Shown: positions 12,701 to 28,906, counted from the stretch's first letter. The stretch is 64,000 nt of DNA from Microcebus murinus (GCF_040939455.1 NC_134109.1:33931501-33995500), one strand, 5' to 3'. Numbers and translations are program-made. Notes: a model not told the origin generated them from the letters alone.

Positions 12701-14447
12701 TTTTTTTTCTCATTAAACTCTGTTTTAATGGGTCTCAAAATTCTGTGACAGATTTTTGGTCAAGTTGTTTCCATTAAAAAATACTGATTTTAAAAACTAA
12801 TAACTTAAAACTGCCACAAGAAAAGAAACAAAAGTGGTCACAAAACATTCTCCTTTCCTTCTGAAGGTTTTACGAGGCGTTGTTATTAACAACCAGTCTT
12901 TTACTATTAAACATAAATGGGCAATTGAAACAAACAGTTGTGAGACCGTTCTTCCACCACTGATTAAGAGTGGAGTGGTAGGTATTAGGGATAATATTCA
13001 TTTAGCCTTTTGAGCTTTCTGGGCAGATTTGGTGACTTTGCCAGCTCCAGCAGCCTTCTTGTCCACTGCTTTGATGACACCCAGCAACTGTCTGTCTCAT
13101 ATCATGAACAGCAAAACGACCCAAAGGAGGATAGTCTGAGAAGCTCACGACGTATGTGGGCTTGCCAGGAACCATAGGGGACAATGGCAGCATCACCAGA
13201 TTTCAAGAATTTAGTGCCATCCTCCAGCTTCTTTCCACAGCTGCGATCAATCTTTTCCTTCAGCTCAGCAAACTTGTAGGCAATAAGAGTTGTGTGACAA
13301 TCCAGTACAGGAGCATAGCCAGTGCTAAATTGGCCTGGATGGTTCAGGATAATCACCTGAGCAGTGAAGCCAGCTGCTTCCATTGGTGGGTCACTTTTCC
13401 TGTCACCAGCAATGCTGCCACAATGAACATCTTTGACAGACACATTTTTGACATTGAAGCCCACACTGTCCCCTGGAAGAGCTTCACTCAAAGCTTCATG
13501 GTGCATTTCAGCAGACATTACTTCAGTTGTAACATTGACTGGAGCAAAGGTGACTACCATGCCAGGTTTGAGAACATCAGTCTCTACTCAGCCCATAGGG
13601 ACAGTGCCAATACCACCAATTTTGTAGACATCCTGGAGAGGCAGACGCAAGGGCTTGTCAGTTGGATGAGTTGGTGTCAGGATGCAATTCAGAGCTTCAA
13701 GCAGTGTGGTTCCACTGGCATTGCCATCTTTACAGGTGACTTTCCATCCCTTGAACTAAGGCATGTTATCTCTTGGCTCCAACATGTTGTCACCATTCCA
13801 ACTAGAAATTGGCACAAATGCTATTATGTCAGGGTTGCAGCCAATTTTCTTAATGTAAGTGCTGACTTCTTTAACAGTTTCCTTATATCTCTTCTGGCTG
13901 ATGGGTGGCTCAGTGGAATCCATTTTGTTAACACCAGCCAATGGTTGTTTCACACATAGTATGTAAGCCAGAATGGCATGCTCATGGGTCTGCCCATTCT
14001 TTGAGATACCAGCTTCAAATTCACCAAAACTAGCAGCAACAATCAGGACAGAACAGTCAGCCTGAGATGTGCTTGTAAGCACGTTTTTGATAAAGTCTCT
14101 GTGTCCTGGGGCATCAATAATAGTCATATGGTATTCGCTGGTTTCAAATTTCCACAGGGAGATATCAATGGTGACACCACACTCATGCTCAGCTTTCAGT
14201 TTATCCAAGACCTAGGCATACTAGAAGGAGCCCTTTCCATTTCAGTGGCCTCCTTCTCAAATTTGTTGATGGTTCTTTTCTCGATCCCATCATATTTGTA
14301 GATCAGATGGCCAGTAGTGGTGGACTTGCCTGAATCTATGTGTCCGATGACAACGATGTTGATGTCAGTCTTTTCCTTCCCCATTTCGAGTTTTATGGGT
14401 GGTTTTTATGGCACCTGTGTTCTGGTGGCAAACCCACTGTGAAAAAG
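12701..14447 (-). pseudogene. EEF1A1P: EEF1A1 processed pseudogene, full length
   Basis: A retrocopy of the mRNA for elongation factor eEF1A1, the GTPase that delivers aminoacyl-tRNA to ribosomes. On the minus strand it starts exactly with ctttttc, the 5' TOP start of EEF1A1 mRNA (14447-14441). It then runs through an intronless 5' UTR, an ATG at 14384, GHIDSGKST (P-loop, normally GHVDSGKST), DAPGHRDF, a degraded NKMD region, the native TGA at 13000-12998 and the whole 3' UTR to a short A-tail. The frame is broken by a 1-bp deletion (about 14237), Trp to TAG (14212-14214), Trp to TAG (13756-13758), Arg to TGA (13588-13590), a 1-bp insertion (about 13176-13182) and a 2-bp deletion (about 13080-13086). 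It is flanked by cctctgcccatttttt (12691-12706) and cctctgtccattttta (14448-14463), a target-site duplication within an L1. It lies in the same orientation as GPHN and is not expected to give protein. Confidence 0.97.
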
Positions 14448-16960
14448 CCTCTGTCCATTTTTAAATTGCTTTTGTTGTTGCTATTGAGTTGTAGAAGTTT
14501 TAAAATATACATATATTTTGAATATTAATCCCTTACCAGATATGTGATTATGAACATTATTTTGATTGTGTTGGTTGCCTTTTTTACTTTGTTGATAATG
14601 TCCTTTGACATACAAAGATTTTCAACATTAATGAAGTCCAATTTACTTAGTTTTACTTTTGCTGCCTATACTTTTGGCATCATATTCAAGAAATGATTGT
14701 CAAATCTAATGTCATGAAGCTTCCTCCCACTGCATGGTGTTCTTCTTAGAGTTTTATAGTTTTAGCTCTTATTTATAGGTCTTTTATCCATTTTGAGTTA
14801 ATTTTTATACACAGTAGGCAATGACCCAATTTCATTCATTTGAAAGTGGTTATCCAATTTTCCCAACACCATTTCTTTAAAAGTCTGTTCTTCCCGATTG
14901 AATTGACAGTCTTATTGAAAATTATTTGGCCCTATATGCAAGGGTTTATTTCTAGACTCTTAATTCTGGTCCATTGGACTATATGTCTCACTTTATGTCA
15001 GTATCACATTGTTTTGATTACTGTGGCTTTATAGTAAGTTTGAAATCAGGAAGTGTGAATCTTCAACTTTGTTGTTCTTTTTCAAAATTATTTTGGCTAT
15101 TTGTGGTCCCCTGGGATTCCATATGAATTTTAAAATGGATTTGTCTTTTTCAGCAAAAAAAAAGAGAAGTCATTGGGATTTTGATAGAGACTGCATTAAT
15201 TCTGTAGATTGCTTTAGGTAATATTGAGATCTTAAGTCTTCTAAGAATATGGAATATCTGTCCATTTATTTAAATCTTCTTTAATTTCTTTCAGCAATGT
15301 TTTGTAGTTTTCAGTGTGTTTCATCTCCTTGATTAATTCTTAGGTATCTGATTCTTTTTGATGCTATCATAAATGGACTTGTTTTCTTAATTTTCTTCTT
15401 GGATACTTCATTGTTACTATATAAAAATACAACTGATTTTTATATTCTGATTTTGTATTCTGTAAATTTGCTAAATTCATTTATTAGCTCTACTATTAAT
15501 AATGATATTTTTAAGGAATTTTAAAGGTTTTCTACATATATGATCATGTCAAACAGATAAGTTTACTTCTTTTCCAATATGGACATTTTATTTCTTTTTA
15601 CTGCCTAATTGCTCTGGCTATAAGTTCCAATACTACACTGAATGGTATGTGGAGAAAGTGGGCATCCTTATCTTTTTTTTTTTTTTTTTTTCTTGAGACA
15701 GAGTCTCACTTTGTTGCCCAGGCTAGAGAGCTGTGGCATTAGCCAAGCTCATGGCAACTTCAAACTCCTGGGCTCAAGCAATTCTTATTTGTGAATTTTC
15801 CAGTTTTCCTTCTGTTACTGATTTCAAACTTCATCCTCTTTTTGGAGGATATACTTTGAAGGATGTACTCTTTTGGAATAAACTTTTTATTATATCCATT
15901 TAAAAAAATCTATCAAGACTTGTTTTCTGGCCTAACACATGATCTATCTTGGAAAATGTCCCATGCACACTTGAGAAGGTGTATTTTGTTTTTGGGTGAA
16001 GTGTTCTATACATGTGGGTTAGATCTAGTTTATTTATTGTGTTGTTCAAGTCCTATAGTTCCTTATTCAACTTTTGTCTGGTTGTTCTATCAATAATGGA
16101 TAGTTATGGAAAGTGGGGCATTACCATTTTTCAGCTATTATTGCACAACTGTCTATCTCTTCCTTCAATTTTATCAATTCATCTATTGATGAATTCAATC
16201 TATTGATGCTTCATCTATTATAATGGCCTATTAAGTGCATACATGTTTTTAAGTGTTTTAGTATTGTGCTCTATTGAACCTTTTAATAACATATATTTTT
16301 TTGTCTCTTGTAAACTTTTTTTGATTTAAGACAAACTTTTTAAATTTAAAGTCTATTTATCTGATATTATACCCACCCCGGGTCTCTTTTGGTTACTATT
16401 TGCATGACTATCTTTTCCTGTCCTTTCACTTTCAACTTATTTATGTCTTTTGGATCTAAAATGAGTTTCATGTAGGTAGCATATAGTTGGACCATGTTTT
16501 TCTATCCATCCTGCTAATCTCTGAGGATTGATTGGAAAGTTTCATCCATTTACACTTAAGGTAATCACTAGTAACAAGAGACTTCTACTATTTTCTTAAG
16601 GATTTTCCATATGACTTATAGCTTTTTTATTCCTCATTTCCTCCATTACTGTCTTCTTGTGTTTAGTTGATTTTTTTTTTTTTAGTGAAACATTTTAATT
16701 CCCTTCTCATTTCCTTTTTGTATATTCTATAGCTATTTTCTCCATAGTGGTTACTATGGAGATAACATTTAACATCCTAAAGTTATAATATTATAATTTG
16801 AATTTATACCAGCTTAATTTCAATAGTATACAAAAACTTTGCTCCTATACTGCTCTGTCCCCACCCTTTCAGTTATTAATGTCACAGATTACATCTTTAT
16901 GCATGTGTGCCCCAAAACATAGATTAATTTTTATAATGCACATCTAAGAAGTTGAGTGTA
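14448..16960 (-). mobile_element. Same old L1 continued: ORF2 and inter-ORF region, antisense
   Basis: The text resumes exactly where 12700 stopped and follows ORF2 backwards: 'gttggttgccttttttactt', 'ccaattttcccaacaccatt', 'attactgtggctttatagta', 'gcctaacacatgatctatc', 'acccaccccgggtctctttt'. It then reaches the inter-ORF words 'taacatcctaaagttataat' and 'ttacatctttatgcatg'. A truncated Alu arm interrupts it at 15673-15789. No frame survives. Confidence 0.85.
15673..15789 (-). mobile_element. Truncated Alu arm
   Basis: An antisense Alu 3' end: a T-tract, then gagacagagtctcactttg, and only about 90 bp of the right arm before the match stops at 'gggctcaagcaattctt'. It is 5'-truncated and lies inside L1 ORF2. 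Confidence 0.85.
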
Positions 16961-17280
16961 ATTCTTATCTTTGTTCCTCAATAGATAAGATGTTTGTTTT
17001 CCTCTGGCCTCTTTCAGAATTTTTCCTTTAATTTTCTCTTTTACTTCCTTCCTGTTTACTTTGTTAAAAGTGATTTTTACTGTAGTATGTTTTACTTTAT
17101 TGCTTTTTATTTTTTGTGTATCTTGTAGGTTTTTTGATTTGAGATTACCATGAGGCTTGCAAACAACATTTTATAATCAATTATTTTAAACATATGACAA
17201 CTCTGCTTACAAACAAACAGAGAAATCTAAGAAATTCTACTCTTTAATCTTTAATTTTCAGTAGTTTGAAAATGATTTGC
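16961..17280 (-). mobile_element. Old L1/HAL1 inter-region, antisense
   Basis: Words such as 'ttaccatgaggcttgcaaac' and 'tttataatcaattattttaa' are typical of the 5' part of old L1/HAL1 elements in reverse. They differ from the preceding element, so this is probably the start of another copy. Confidence 0.5.
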
Positions 17281-17888
17281 CTAAGTATAGTTGTTTTGGG
17301 CACTGATGCTCTTTGAATTTCCTGGATCTGCAGTTTGGTGTCTGACATTAATTCAGGGAAATCTTAGTCATTATTTTTTCAAGTACTTCTTCAAAGAAAT
17401 AATTAATGAAAATTGTTGCTTTTTCTGTACATTTGCAGCTTTCTTCCTCTCTTTCTTTCCTTTTGGTATTCCCACTTTTGTTTATGTTACACCTTTTACA
17501 GTTCTTGGATATTCTATTCTGCGTTGGATTTTTTTTTCAGTCTGTTCTCTTTGCTTCTCAGTTAGAGAGGTTTGTATTAAGAGATCCTCAAAGTCAGAAA
17601 TTTTTTTTCTTGAGCTGTGTCTACTAATAAGCCCACCAAAGGTATTCTTCATTTCTGTTACAGCGTTCTTGATCTCTAGCATTTCTTTTCAGTCTTTTCT
17701 TAGGAGTTCCATCTCTGCTTACATTGCCCATCTGTTCTTAGATGCTACTTTGTCCATTACAGACCTTAGCATACTGATCATAGTTATTTTAAATTCCCAG
17801 CCTGATAATTCCAACCTTCCTGCCATATCTGATTATGATGTTTGCTTTGTCTCTTCACATTGTGTTTTTTTGCCATTTGGTATGCCTT
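17281..17888 (-). mobile_element. Old L1/HAL1 ORF1 fragment, copy 1, antisense
   Basis: The minus-strand open piece at 17482-17682 reads like the ORF1 coiled coil (EIKNAVTEMKNTFGGLISRH, then TSLTEKQREQTEKK). The upstream text ends at 'ttgccatttggtatgcc'. A long plus-strand open frame over the same bases is a shadow. Confidence 0.65.
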
Positions 17889-18720
17889 CTGGCCTCCAAT
17901 GTTTCCGATGAGAAATCTACTTATATAACACCTTATTGATGGTCCCTGGTATGTGATGAGTTGTTTTTCTTTTGGTGCTTTCAATATTTTCTTTGTCTTT
18001 CAACAGTTTGATTATAATGTGTGTTGGTGAGAGTTTCATTCAATTTACCATATGTGGAGTTTGTTGAGCTTCTTGGAATTGTAGATTTATATCTTACATC
18101 AAATTGGGGAAGTTTTCAGCTGTTATTTTTTCAAATAATCTCTTCCCCTTTCTCTTCCTCTTTTCCTTGAACACCCATAATGTGTATACTGGTTTGCTTA
18201 ATGGTGTTCCATAGGTACCTTAGACTCTGTTCAGTTTTCTTCAATCTTTTTTAATTCTGTTCCTTAGACTTATCAATTTTAAGTGTTCTATCTTTAAGCT
18301 TGCTGATTCTTTTTTCTGCCCGCTTTTGAATCCCTCTAGAGAAATTTTTATTTAATTTATTATACTTTCTAACTAACTACAAAGTTTCTTTCTGATTATT
18401 TTTAATGTTTTCTATGTCTTTATTGATATTTACTTTTGCTCACGTTTTCTTGACGTTATCAACATCATCCTTTAGTTCTCTAAGCACCTTTTTAAGACAT
18501 TTGTTTTAAAGCCTTTGTCTAACAAGGTCATTATTTTATCTGCCTCAGAGATTTTATCTGTCAATTTATTCTTTGATTTTAATGGGCCATACTTTTCTTC
18601 TTTGTCTTGAATTTTTTGTTGAAAACTAAATAAACATGTGAATCTTATAATGTGGCCATTCTGGAAATCAGATTCTCCCCCTTCCCCAGGGTTTGATTTT
18701 TCAAAATAAATTATTATAGG
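17889..18720 (-). mobile_element. Old L1/HAL1 ORF1 fragment, copy 2, antisense
   Basis: A second pass through the same ORF1 region begins at 'ttctggcctccaatgtttcc'. It continues through 'gtttgttgagcttcttgg', 'gaagttttcagctgttattt', 'tgctgattcttttttctgcc' and 'tttgttgaaaactaaataaa' to 'cagattctcccccttcccca'. The minus-strand residues EKQLITYQGPSIR (17784-17984) span the junction. Confidence 0.65.
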
Positions 18721-19400
18721 GTGTTTCTGTATTGGAGTTCAGCCTGAAGTATAAACTTAAAGTTTTCTCAGGGCTTTTCTGAGCCTGAATTGTCCTCTAG
18801 GCATGTATAGTGACTTTCTAAATTTCTTCATATATGTGGTAGCTTTTGAATGTCCTAATCCTGAAATGTCTGGCTTCCAAAAGAGGTAAAGGAGAAATAC
18901 CGGTATGTAGAGAAAAAAAACAGTTGCTGTCTTTATAAATCCCCTTGAAACACTTCAGCCAGTGGGAGTTGCAACAATGGCAGCCTGTCTTTACTTCTAC
19001 ACTTCTACAATTCAAAGCAATAATCCACAAACAGAACCCAGATCCCCAATATTTGGTTGATAAGGTCCTTATTGCCCACTGTGCTTCCTACAAGCTGTCC
19101 TAGGAACAGCAGTACAGCTGCATGTTAGCTGAAGCACTGGAGGATGACTAGCTAGTACCATGCTAGGCTAAATTAACCAAAAGAAACCACAATTTATCAG
19201 TCAAACTTTCCCCTGTAAGTTGTAAGCATTTGAATATACTCCAAAGCTCCAAAATAGTTACATCAGAAAGATTCTGCCAGTTAAATTGCTGTCCAGAGGG
19301 AGAAAGAGATTCCTCCTGGTGCTTCCTACTATACCATTGATATAGTTCTGCATGGCTCCCCACCCCTCCCCTGCTGCCAGCTTTTTATAAGCTAAGTATA
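18721..19400 (-). mobile_element. Probable L1/HAL1 5' UTR, antisense
   Basis: It continues the ORF1 fragment toward its 5' end. Richer G+C and the phrase 'ctcctggtgcttcctacta' with 'ctgcatggctccccacccc' suggest an old L1 leader. The family call is weak. Confidence 0.4.
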
Positions 19401-20470
19401 TTTGGCATTGGGTTAAAAAAAAATAGAAACTCTTCAAGATAGTAGTACTGTTTATGTAAATTATTTTAAATGACTCATCTTTTAATTTTATCTATAATAA
19501 ATAATACTAATGGTAATTTGATTCACAGATATAAAAAATAGTGATTTTTTTTCCTTCAAAACATTTTTTTAAGCAATATTAGTATGAAACCATTTTTGGC
19601 ACCCAAGGGAAAAATTACCACCTCCCCCAAAGCAGTGCATGTGTTTGTTAGAGTAACATAATTGAAAGATGGGCTATTGAGAATTACAATGACAAATCTC
19701 TTTATAAAATGAAAACTGACAGTTTTTCTTTTTATAATTTAGCTATTTCTTATGATATAGAGATATATCAATGAGTCAGTCTATAAAGGACCTCATAACA
19801 TTTCTATGATTTGTGTGATGTTTCTAAAAAGTGTGTGATATCTCTAAAAAACTAAGTATAGATGATAAAGCAAGTTAACAATAAAACTGAGAATAAAACC
19901 CAGGACAAATAATTTCTTAATGTATAACTACAGTGGTTGCTCTATTATTTCTAATGAAACTTAGAGAAAAAAAACAGTATTTGATCTCTTTAAAAAATTA
20001 GTAGAGAATAAATTATAGATCTAGGGAAGTTATATGCTACTAATTGATGGGCAGTTCAATTAGCTACTGGAACAGGAAGTACTATATCTAGTTAAATAAC
20101 TTGCCCAAGGTAACACGGCTAGTAAATGCTAGGATACGAAGTGAGAAATCTGATTTTAAGACTAGAGCTCTTTCGGTGTTGGTAAAGTTGGAAAAAGGTA
20201 TCCATTGCTTTTCTCTCATACTGATTTTGGAAAGAATACAAAGGGCGACTCTGATGCCTCTGAATGTAAATAATAGTGGGCAGATTGAGCACAGAAGTCA
20301 TAACATGAACAGCAGCCTTTAATGGGGCTAATCCCAGTTGTGGAGCTGCAAAACTGTGATGATGGTGGTTTTAATACCTAAAACCCAGAAAGAAGGCCTT
20401 TCTCTTGAGGTAATGGAAATGGAACAAGGAGTTCCTGTTGTCTAAAGAGCTAAGGTGGATGGAATCTCTC
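19401..20470. other. GPHN intron with one MIR fragment
   Basis: AT-rich intron. The phrase 'aacttgcccaaggtaacacg' followed by 'gctagtaaatgctaggatac' (20099-20140) is the reversed MIR core, spanning about 20085-20175 on the minus strand. Nothing else was recognised. Confidence 0.55.
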
Positions 20471-21865
20471 TCTCTTTTTTCTTTTGCCTCTTTGTCCTGA
20501 CAGTGTCCTGGTTGTGTAGAACTACATAACAAACGGGGTTAATATCCTGTAAGAAATCTCTTCTGGACAGATGAACTGAGAATGAGAGCCCCTGAAAGCT
20601 GGAGACTGTGGCGACATTCTTAGAAAGGAGAGAGCTAAAGAAGGTGGATCCCCTAATTTTGTGTATGAACTGGCACAGGCCCCAGGCTCATCCCTGAGGG
20701 GTGAATATGTAGAACAGACTCAAAGAAATATAAGGCTTTAAAATATAAATATATTAATAATATACACCAGTGCTCTAGCCTCAAATTCATTCCTGGTTCA
20801 TGTGTTGGGCAGACCACAGAAACATAACAAAGGCTGAACAACTACTATAGGTGAGACAAAATTGGCAATCTAAAGCCAATCAGATTGATTGCTAAAGCTA
20901 ACATTCTCCACAGGATTTGGATAGAAGTTAAATATAATATTTTACTTACAATATAATATTCAAAATGTCCAGGATATAGTCCAGAATTACTCAATATAAA
21001 AAGAACCAGGAAAATCTGACCAATTCTCATAGGAAAAGAAATCAATAGATGTCAACCCTAAGGTGAGGCAGATATTAGAATTGTCAGGAGAATAATTTTA
21101 GGCAGATATTATAACCATCCTCCATGACATAAAGGTCAATACTTTTGAAATAAACGTAAAAGAAGTTCTTAGCAGAGAAATATAAATAATAAAAAAATAG
21201 CCAAATGGAAATTTTAGAACTAAGAAAATAGAATATCTAAAATAAAAACTTTGCTGAATATGCTCAAAGGCGGAATGGAGATGCAAAAGAGGAAAAGTTA
21301 ATAAATTTGAAGATAGATAATAGAAATAATCAACAAAAATATAGAAAAAAGACATAAAAAAATGAATAGAGCCTCAGTGACCTGTGACATATTATCAAAA
21401 GATCTAAAATTCATGTTATAGGAGTAATAGAAAAAATATTTTAAAAAACTAATGGCCAACAATTTCCCAAATTAGGTTATAGACATAAATTTACAGATTC
21501 AAGAAGCTCAGTGAAACCAAAAGGATAATCTAAATGAAATACCCAGACACATAATAATCAAATTGCTGAAACCAAAGATAAAGAAAAAATATCTTCAGAG
21601 TTGCCAGAAAAATATCACCCATTACACATAAGAGAAGGGCAATTATAATGACTGTAAATTTCTCTTCAGGAATTGTGGAGCCAGAAGACAGTGGAATAAG
21701 AATTTTTAAAAATGCTGAAAGAAAAGAACTGTCAACCCAGATTTTTGTATTTAGTGAAACTATATTCTAGGAATAAAGGTAAGATAAAGGTATTTCCAGA
21801 TGAATGAAAGCTAAGAAAAGATTTTACCAGCAGACATGCTCTAAAAATTAGAACTCTAAAACAAT
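20471..21865 (+). mobile_element. Old L1/HAL1 5' UTR and ORF1, plus strand
   Basis: The leader text 'gaactggcacaggcccc', 'agtgctctagcctcaaattc' and 'aatgtccaggatatagtcca' leads into ORF1 text: 'ccaaatggaaattttagaac', 'gcctcagtgacctgtgac', 'cagattcaagaagctcagtg', 'gaaaagaactgtcaacccag'. It stops near the ORF1 end at 'agcagacatgctctaaaaat'. There are many stops. Confidence 0.75.
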
Positions 21866-21899
21866 AACAACACAAAAACAATGATCAACATTTAAGATT

Positions 21900-22110
21900 T
21901 AGTATGAATCAATGTTGTTTTAAGTGCTTTCAATGGATTAACTCCTTTGATCCAAGAAATTTGCTATTATTAAAATCTTCATTACACAGATGACAAAACA
22001 AAAACAAAAAAGATATTAAGTAGCTAGTAAGTGAAGGAGCTAGTGTAGAACCCATGCAATCTGGCTTTGGAGATGATGTTCTTAGTCATTACTTCATAGT
22101 ATCTCCCAAC
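21900..22110 (-). repeat. MIR SINE, antisense
   Basis: Reversed MIR wording: 'ttaactcctttgatcc', 'cttcattacacagatgacaa', 'gtagctagtaagtgaaggag' and 'agaacccatgcaatctggct'. Confidence 0.65.
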
Positions 22111-23153
22111 TTAATTGTACAAACAAGTTGAAGAATATTAAGTTCCCCACATATATGAAAACCATTTGAAACAGAAATAATGATTTAAAAAACTATTTTT
22201 ATTTAATGCTAATGTCCAGAAATAAACATAGGGAAGATAAGGCACCAACTTGATGCATTACTTTACCTGAAAAAAAAATGCTATTAGAACTAGGGTGAAA
22301 CACTGATTTATCAACAGTAACCATAAAAATAAACATTTTTTTAGTACTTACTATGTTCCAGAAGTTGTTTTGGATTGTAACAACTTTATATAAAAGTGAA
22401 TAAGATAATGCTCCTACTCTTAATGATTTTCTACAAATTGGGTAATACAGATAAGTAAATAATTACTTACAATAGTGCATGACATGTTCTATAATAGAAG
22501 CATGTAAAAAGCCCAAAGTGCATACAAAACACAAAGGCTATAGAAAGAAAGCACCAATCTAATCATGACTGTTATAAAAATAATAATTTTTAAAAAGGCT
22601 CGGAGAAGCACAAAAAAATGAACATTCAGGAAAAGATTCCACAGTTCCCTTTTCCACAACTAATGTAGACTCCTATCTCTGTTCCAAAATATGTAAACAT
22701 ACTGTCAGTTAATCAGCAGTGCACAGAAAGAAAAGCCAGAAGAATGTGCTCCATGATGTGTATATGTATTAATTTTCAAAGCCTTCAGGATAAAGATCAG
22801 GGACTTATTCCAAAGTAATTAGAAGCAGCTCCTGCTAATTAATTTTCCACTCACTCAGCAGTCCAGTGCTCAGTAATTATGGGGATACAGAAGGGAGAGG
22901 AGAAATTAATCCAGAAAAACCTATCAGTAAGATGAAAAGCAATATTTCTATACTGGATCAAGAAAGTTATATTTAAGTTAAAGAATTACTTTAATAGTCA
23001 CAAAGAATAATTTCTCCAGTTAAACTGTGAGATCCTTAAGGAGAGAAGCATTCTTTCTATCCTTAGAATCTCTAATGGTTATTATGGAGCCTGGCAAATA
23101 AGCATATTGTTTTTCTGAATTAAAATTTTATTATCAAATAATTAACAAGAGAT
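22111..23153. other. GPHN intron, little recognised
   Basis: AT-rich. The stretch 22340-22560 ('tagtacttactatgttccag', 'aagtgaataagataatgctc') resembles a very old dispersed repeat seen again at 26720-26830, but I cannot name it. Confidence 0.4.
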
Positions 23154-23229
23154 GAAGTTTAATTCTTTCTGAGATCAGACAAGATCAGGCATGTTTAGGG
23201 TATGGTTATCTTGAAGTTTAATTCTTTCT
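23154..23229 (-). pseudogene. Tailless 5S rRNA retropseudogene with 17-bp target-site duplication
   Basis: The 42-bp insert (23171-23212), read on the minus strand, aligns to about nucleotides 1-46 of 5S rRNA: ataacc atacc, then catgcctgatcttgtctga and tctc. It stops there without any A-tail. Perfect 17-bp direct repeats, gaagtttaattctttct, flank it at 23154-23170 and 23213-23229. A 3'-truncated small RNA, bounded by duplications and lacking a tail, fits the described mammalian class of tailless retropseudogenes made by the L1 machinery. It cannot yield a functional 5S RNA, since most of the molecule and its internal promoter are missing. Confidence 0.85.
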
Positions 23230-23408
23230 TGACTATATTTTATTAGAAAGAGTTCTTTTATGTTCAAAAACTACTCAGTTCCATAGGAAAAAGGGATTCC
23301 TTGTCCTCATTAGTGTAGGTAATATAGTTAGGGTTAAAAAAAGACCAGTATAAAAGAATCAACTTGAGTTCCTTGTAGACCAGCATGAACTTTTAAATTT
23401 AAAGTCTC

Positions 23409-27440
<4,032 letters not shown>

Positions 27441-27443
27441 GTA

Positions 27444-27520
27444 CAGTTGGCCCTCCATGTCACGGGTTCCGCATCTGTAGATTCAATCAACTGAGGATTG
27501 AAAAGACAGTATTTGGGGGT
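27444..27520 (+). mobile_element. Tigger-type (TcMar) DNA transposon end
   Basis: The text 'cagttggccctccatgtcac' then 'gggttccgcatctgtagatt' and 'caatcaactgaggattg' is the terminal part of a MER44/Tigger7-like element. Only about 75 bp matches. Confidence 0.7.
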
Positions 27521-27869
27521 TCTGCATGTCAGACTGTATTCTTTGCAAAAAGCTCTTCATCTCTTTCTAAACATAATTCAAGGAGAACAGTTAATTGCTT
27601 CTGAAGCTCTTCTAGAAAATTTGGGCCTCTAAAAACACAAATCTTACATATTTTAGAACATAAAAAGAAAAACTGTATTGTGGTGATGCCACAGAAAGGT
27701 GTTGGTGCTAATAGTAGTGAGTTGTTTGATGTGGGGAGATGTCGACTTTGTATAGGATTAGACATATACTGATATTTTCAATAGAGTGTTCCTAAATAAT
27801 GCACAAATATAGACTCTTACATCTGTATCATCTACATCTTTTCTATTAAATAGTAAAACCCTTCTAGTT

Positions 27870-28078
27870 CCTTTTTATTTATTCTTCCTCTTCAGGTGTT
27901 TGGTGTGGTAGAAAGATTATCATTTGTGAAGTCAGACAATGCCACTACATAGTTAATTCCTATTCTCATAGATATGAGAAGAGGAATTGGATCTGTTCTA
28001 GCACCTAGCACAGTGCTCAACATGTGTGTGCTCAACAAATATTTGTTGAATAAAGAAATGAATGAATAAATGAACCAA
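27870..28078 (+). repeat. L2 3' end, perhaps inside a split MIR
   Basis: The end 'cacctagcacagtgctcaac' with 'aacaaatatttgttgaataa' is the L2 3' terminus. MIR-like words occur just before it ('tggtagaaagattatcattt') and a MIR core follows at 28080, so the L2 piece may have landed in a MIR. Confidence 0.65.
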
Positions 28079-28079
28079 T

Positions 28080-28285
28080 CTAGATTTGAAACCTGGCTTT
28101 CCTATGAAGTTGCTCTGTGAATTAGAAGAAAATATTTACCTTATCTGAGATTCAGTGTACTTATGAATAAAATGGAGATACTAATAAAACATACCTACCT
28201 ACATCTTACAAGAGGGGGTGAGAACTAAATGATAGAAGTCAATCACCTGGCATAGAGTAGGTACTCAATATATGTCAATTCTTTC
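28080..28285 (+). repeat. MIR SINE
   Basis: Core words 'gaaacctggctttcctatg', 'gttgctctgtga', 'gagattcagtgtacttatga', and the 3' end 'catagagtaggtactcaat'. Confidence 0.65.
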
Positions 28286-28906
28286 TATGCTTCTACTTTC
28301 TAATTCTCCTTATATCCTTGCAGTTTTGATCATATCAGTTAGAGAACAGGAATAATAAAAAAAATCCAGAAACTACCCAAACAACAGTTTAGAACCAAAG
28401 ATGAAGGAAAGAGAATAGAGAGCAAGAGTCCAAATGTAGAAGCATTGGCAAGTGCCAGGCAAGAAGTAGAATACTAAAATAGTAGGAGGGGCAAAAGGGT
28501 AGAGGCGAAGTGGGAGAGAGGCACTAGAAGGGAAGAAGGAAGAGAACTGAACATCAAATTATACACATTATCCTTGATGCTATGAAAAGATGCTAGTATA
28601 TTTAAATATTGACATAGTATATAAATTTTTAAGAAAAAATTTGCAAAATCTTTGCCTGGCTGTATAAACTGTATATACATGACATTGAGGTATATTTCAT
28701 AACATAAATACCAATAAATATTGCTGAAAGTAAAAAGAAAAATACATGGGGTTGTTTTATTCTAAGTTAGGGAGGAAGCAGCTGAATGAGTGGGGATTGC
28801 AAGATGGACAAGAGAGCAAGGGCTGAGTACAAAGATCTATAAGCCGTATATGGGGAGGCACAACTAGAAGGTAAAGTGCAAGAGAATTTTAAATACAACA
28901 GGAGAG

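Noticed and set aside
12244..12716. Overlapping plus-strand open frames of 76-110 codons
   Set aside because: Shadows of the reversed L1 ORF2 C-terminus.
13156..13959. 267-codon open frame on the plus strand
   Set aside because: It is the antisense shadow of the EEF1A1 pseudogene; long shadows are expected opposite such coding sequence.
17291..17911. 206-codon open frame on the plus strand
   Set aside because: Shadow of L1/HAL1 ORF1 on the minus strand; the translation is a Phe/Ser/Leu-rich antisense product.
23171..23212. Functional 5S rRNA gene
   Set aside because: Only the first third or so is present, without the internal control region or terminator.
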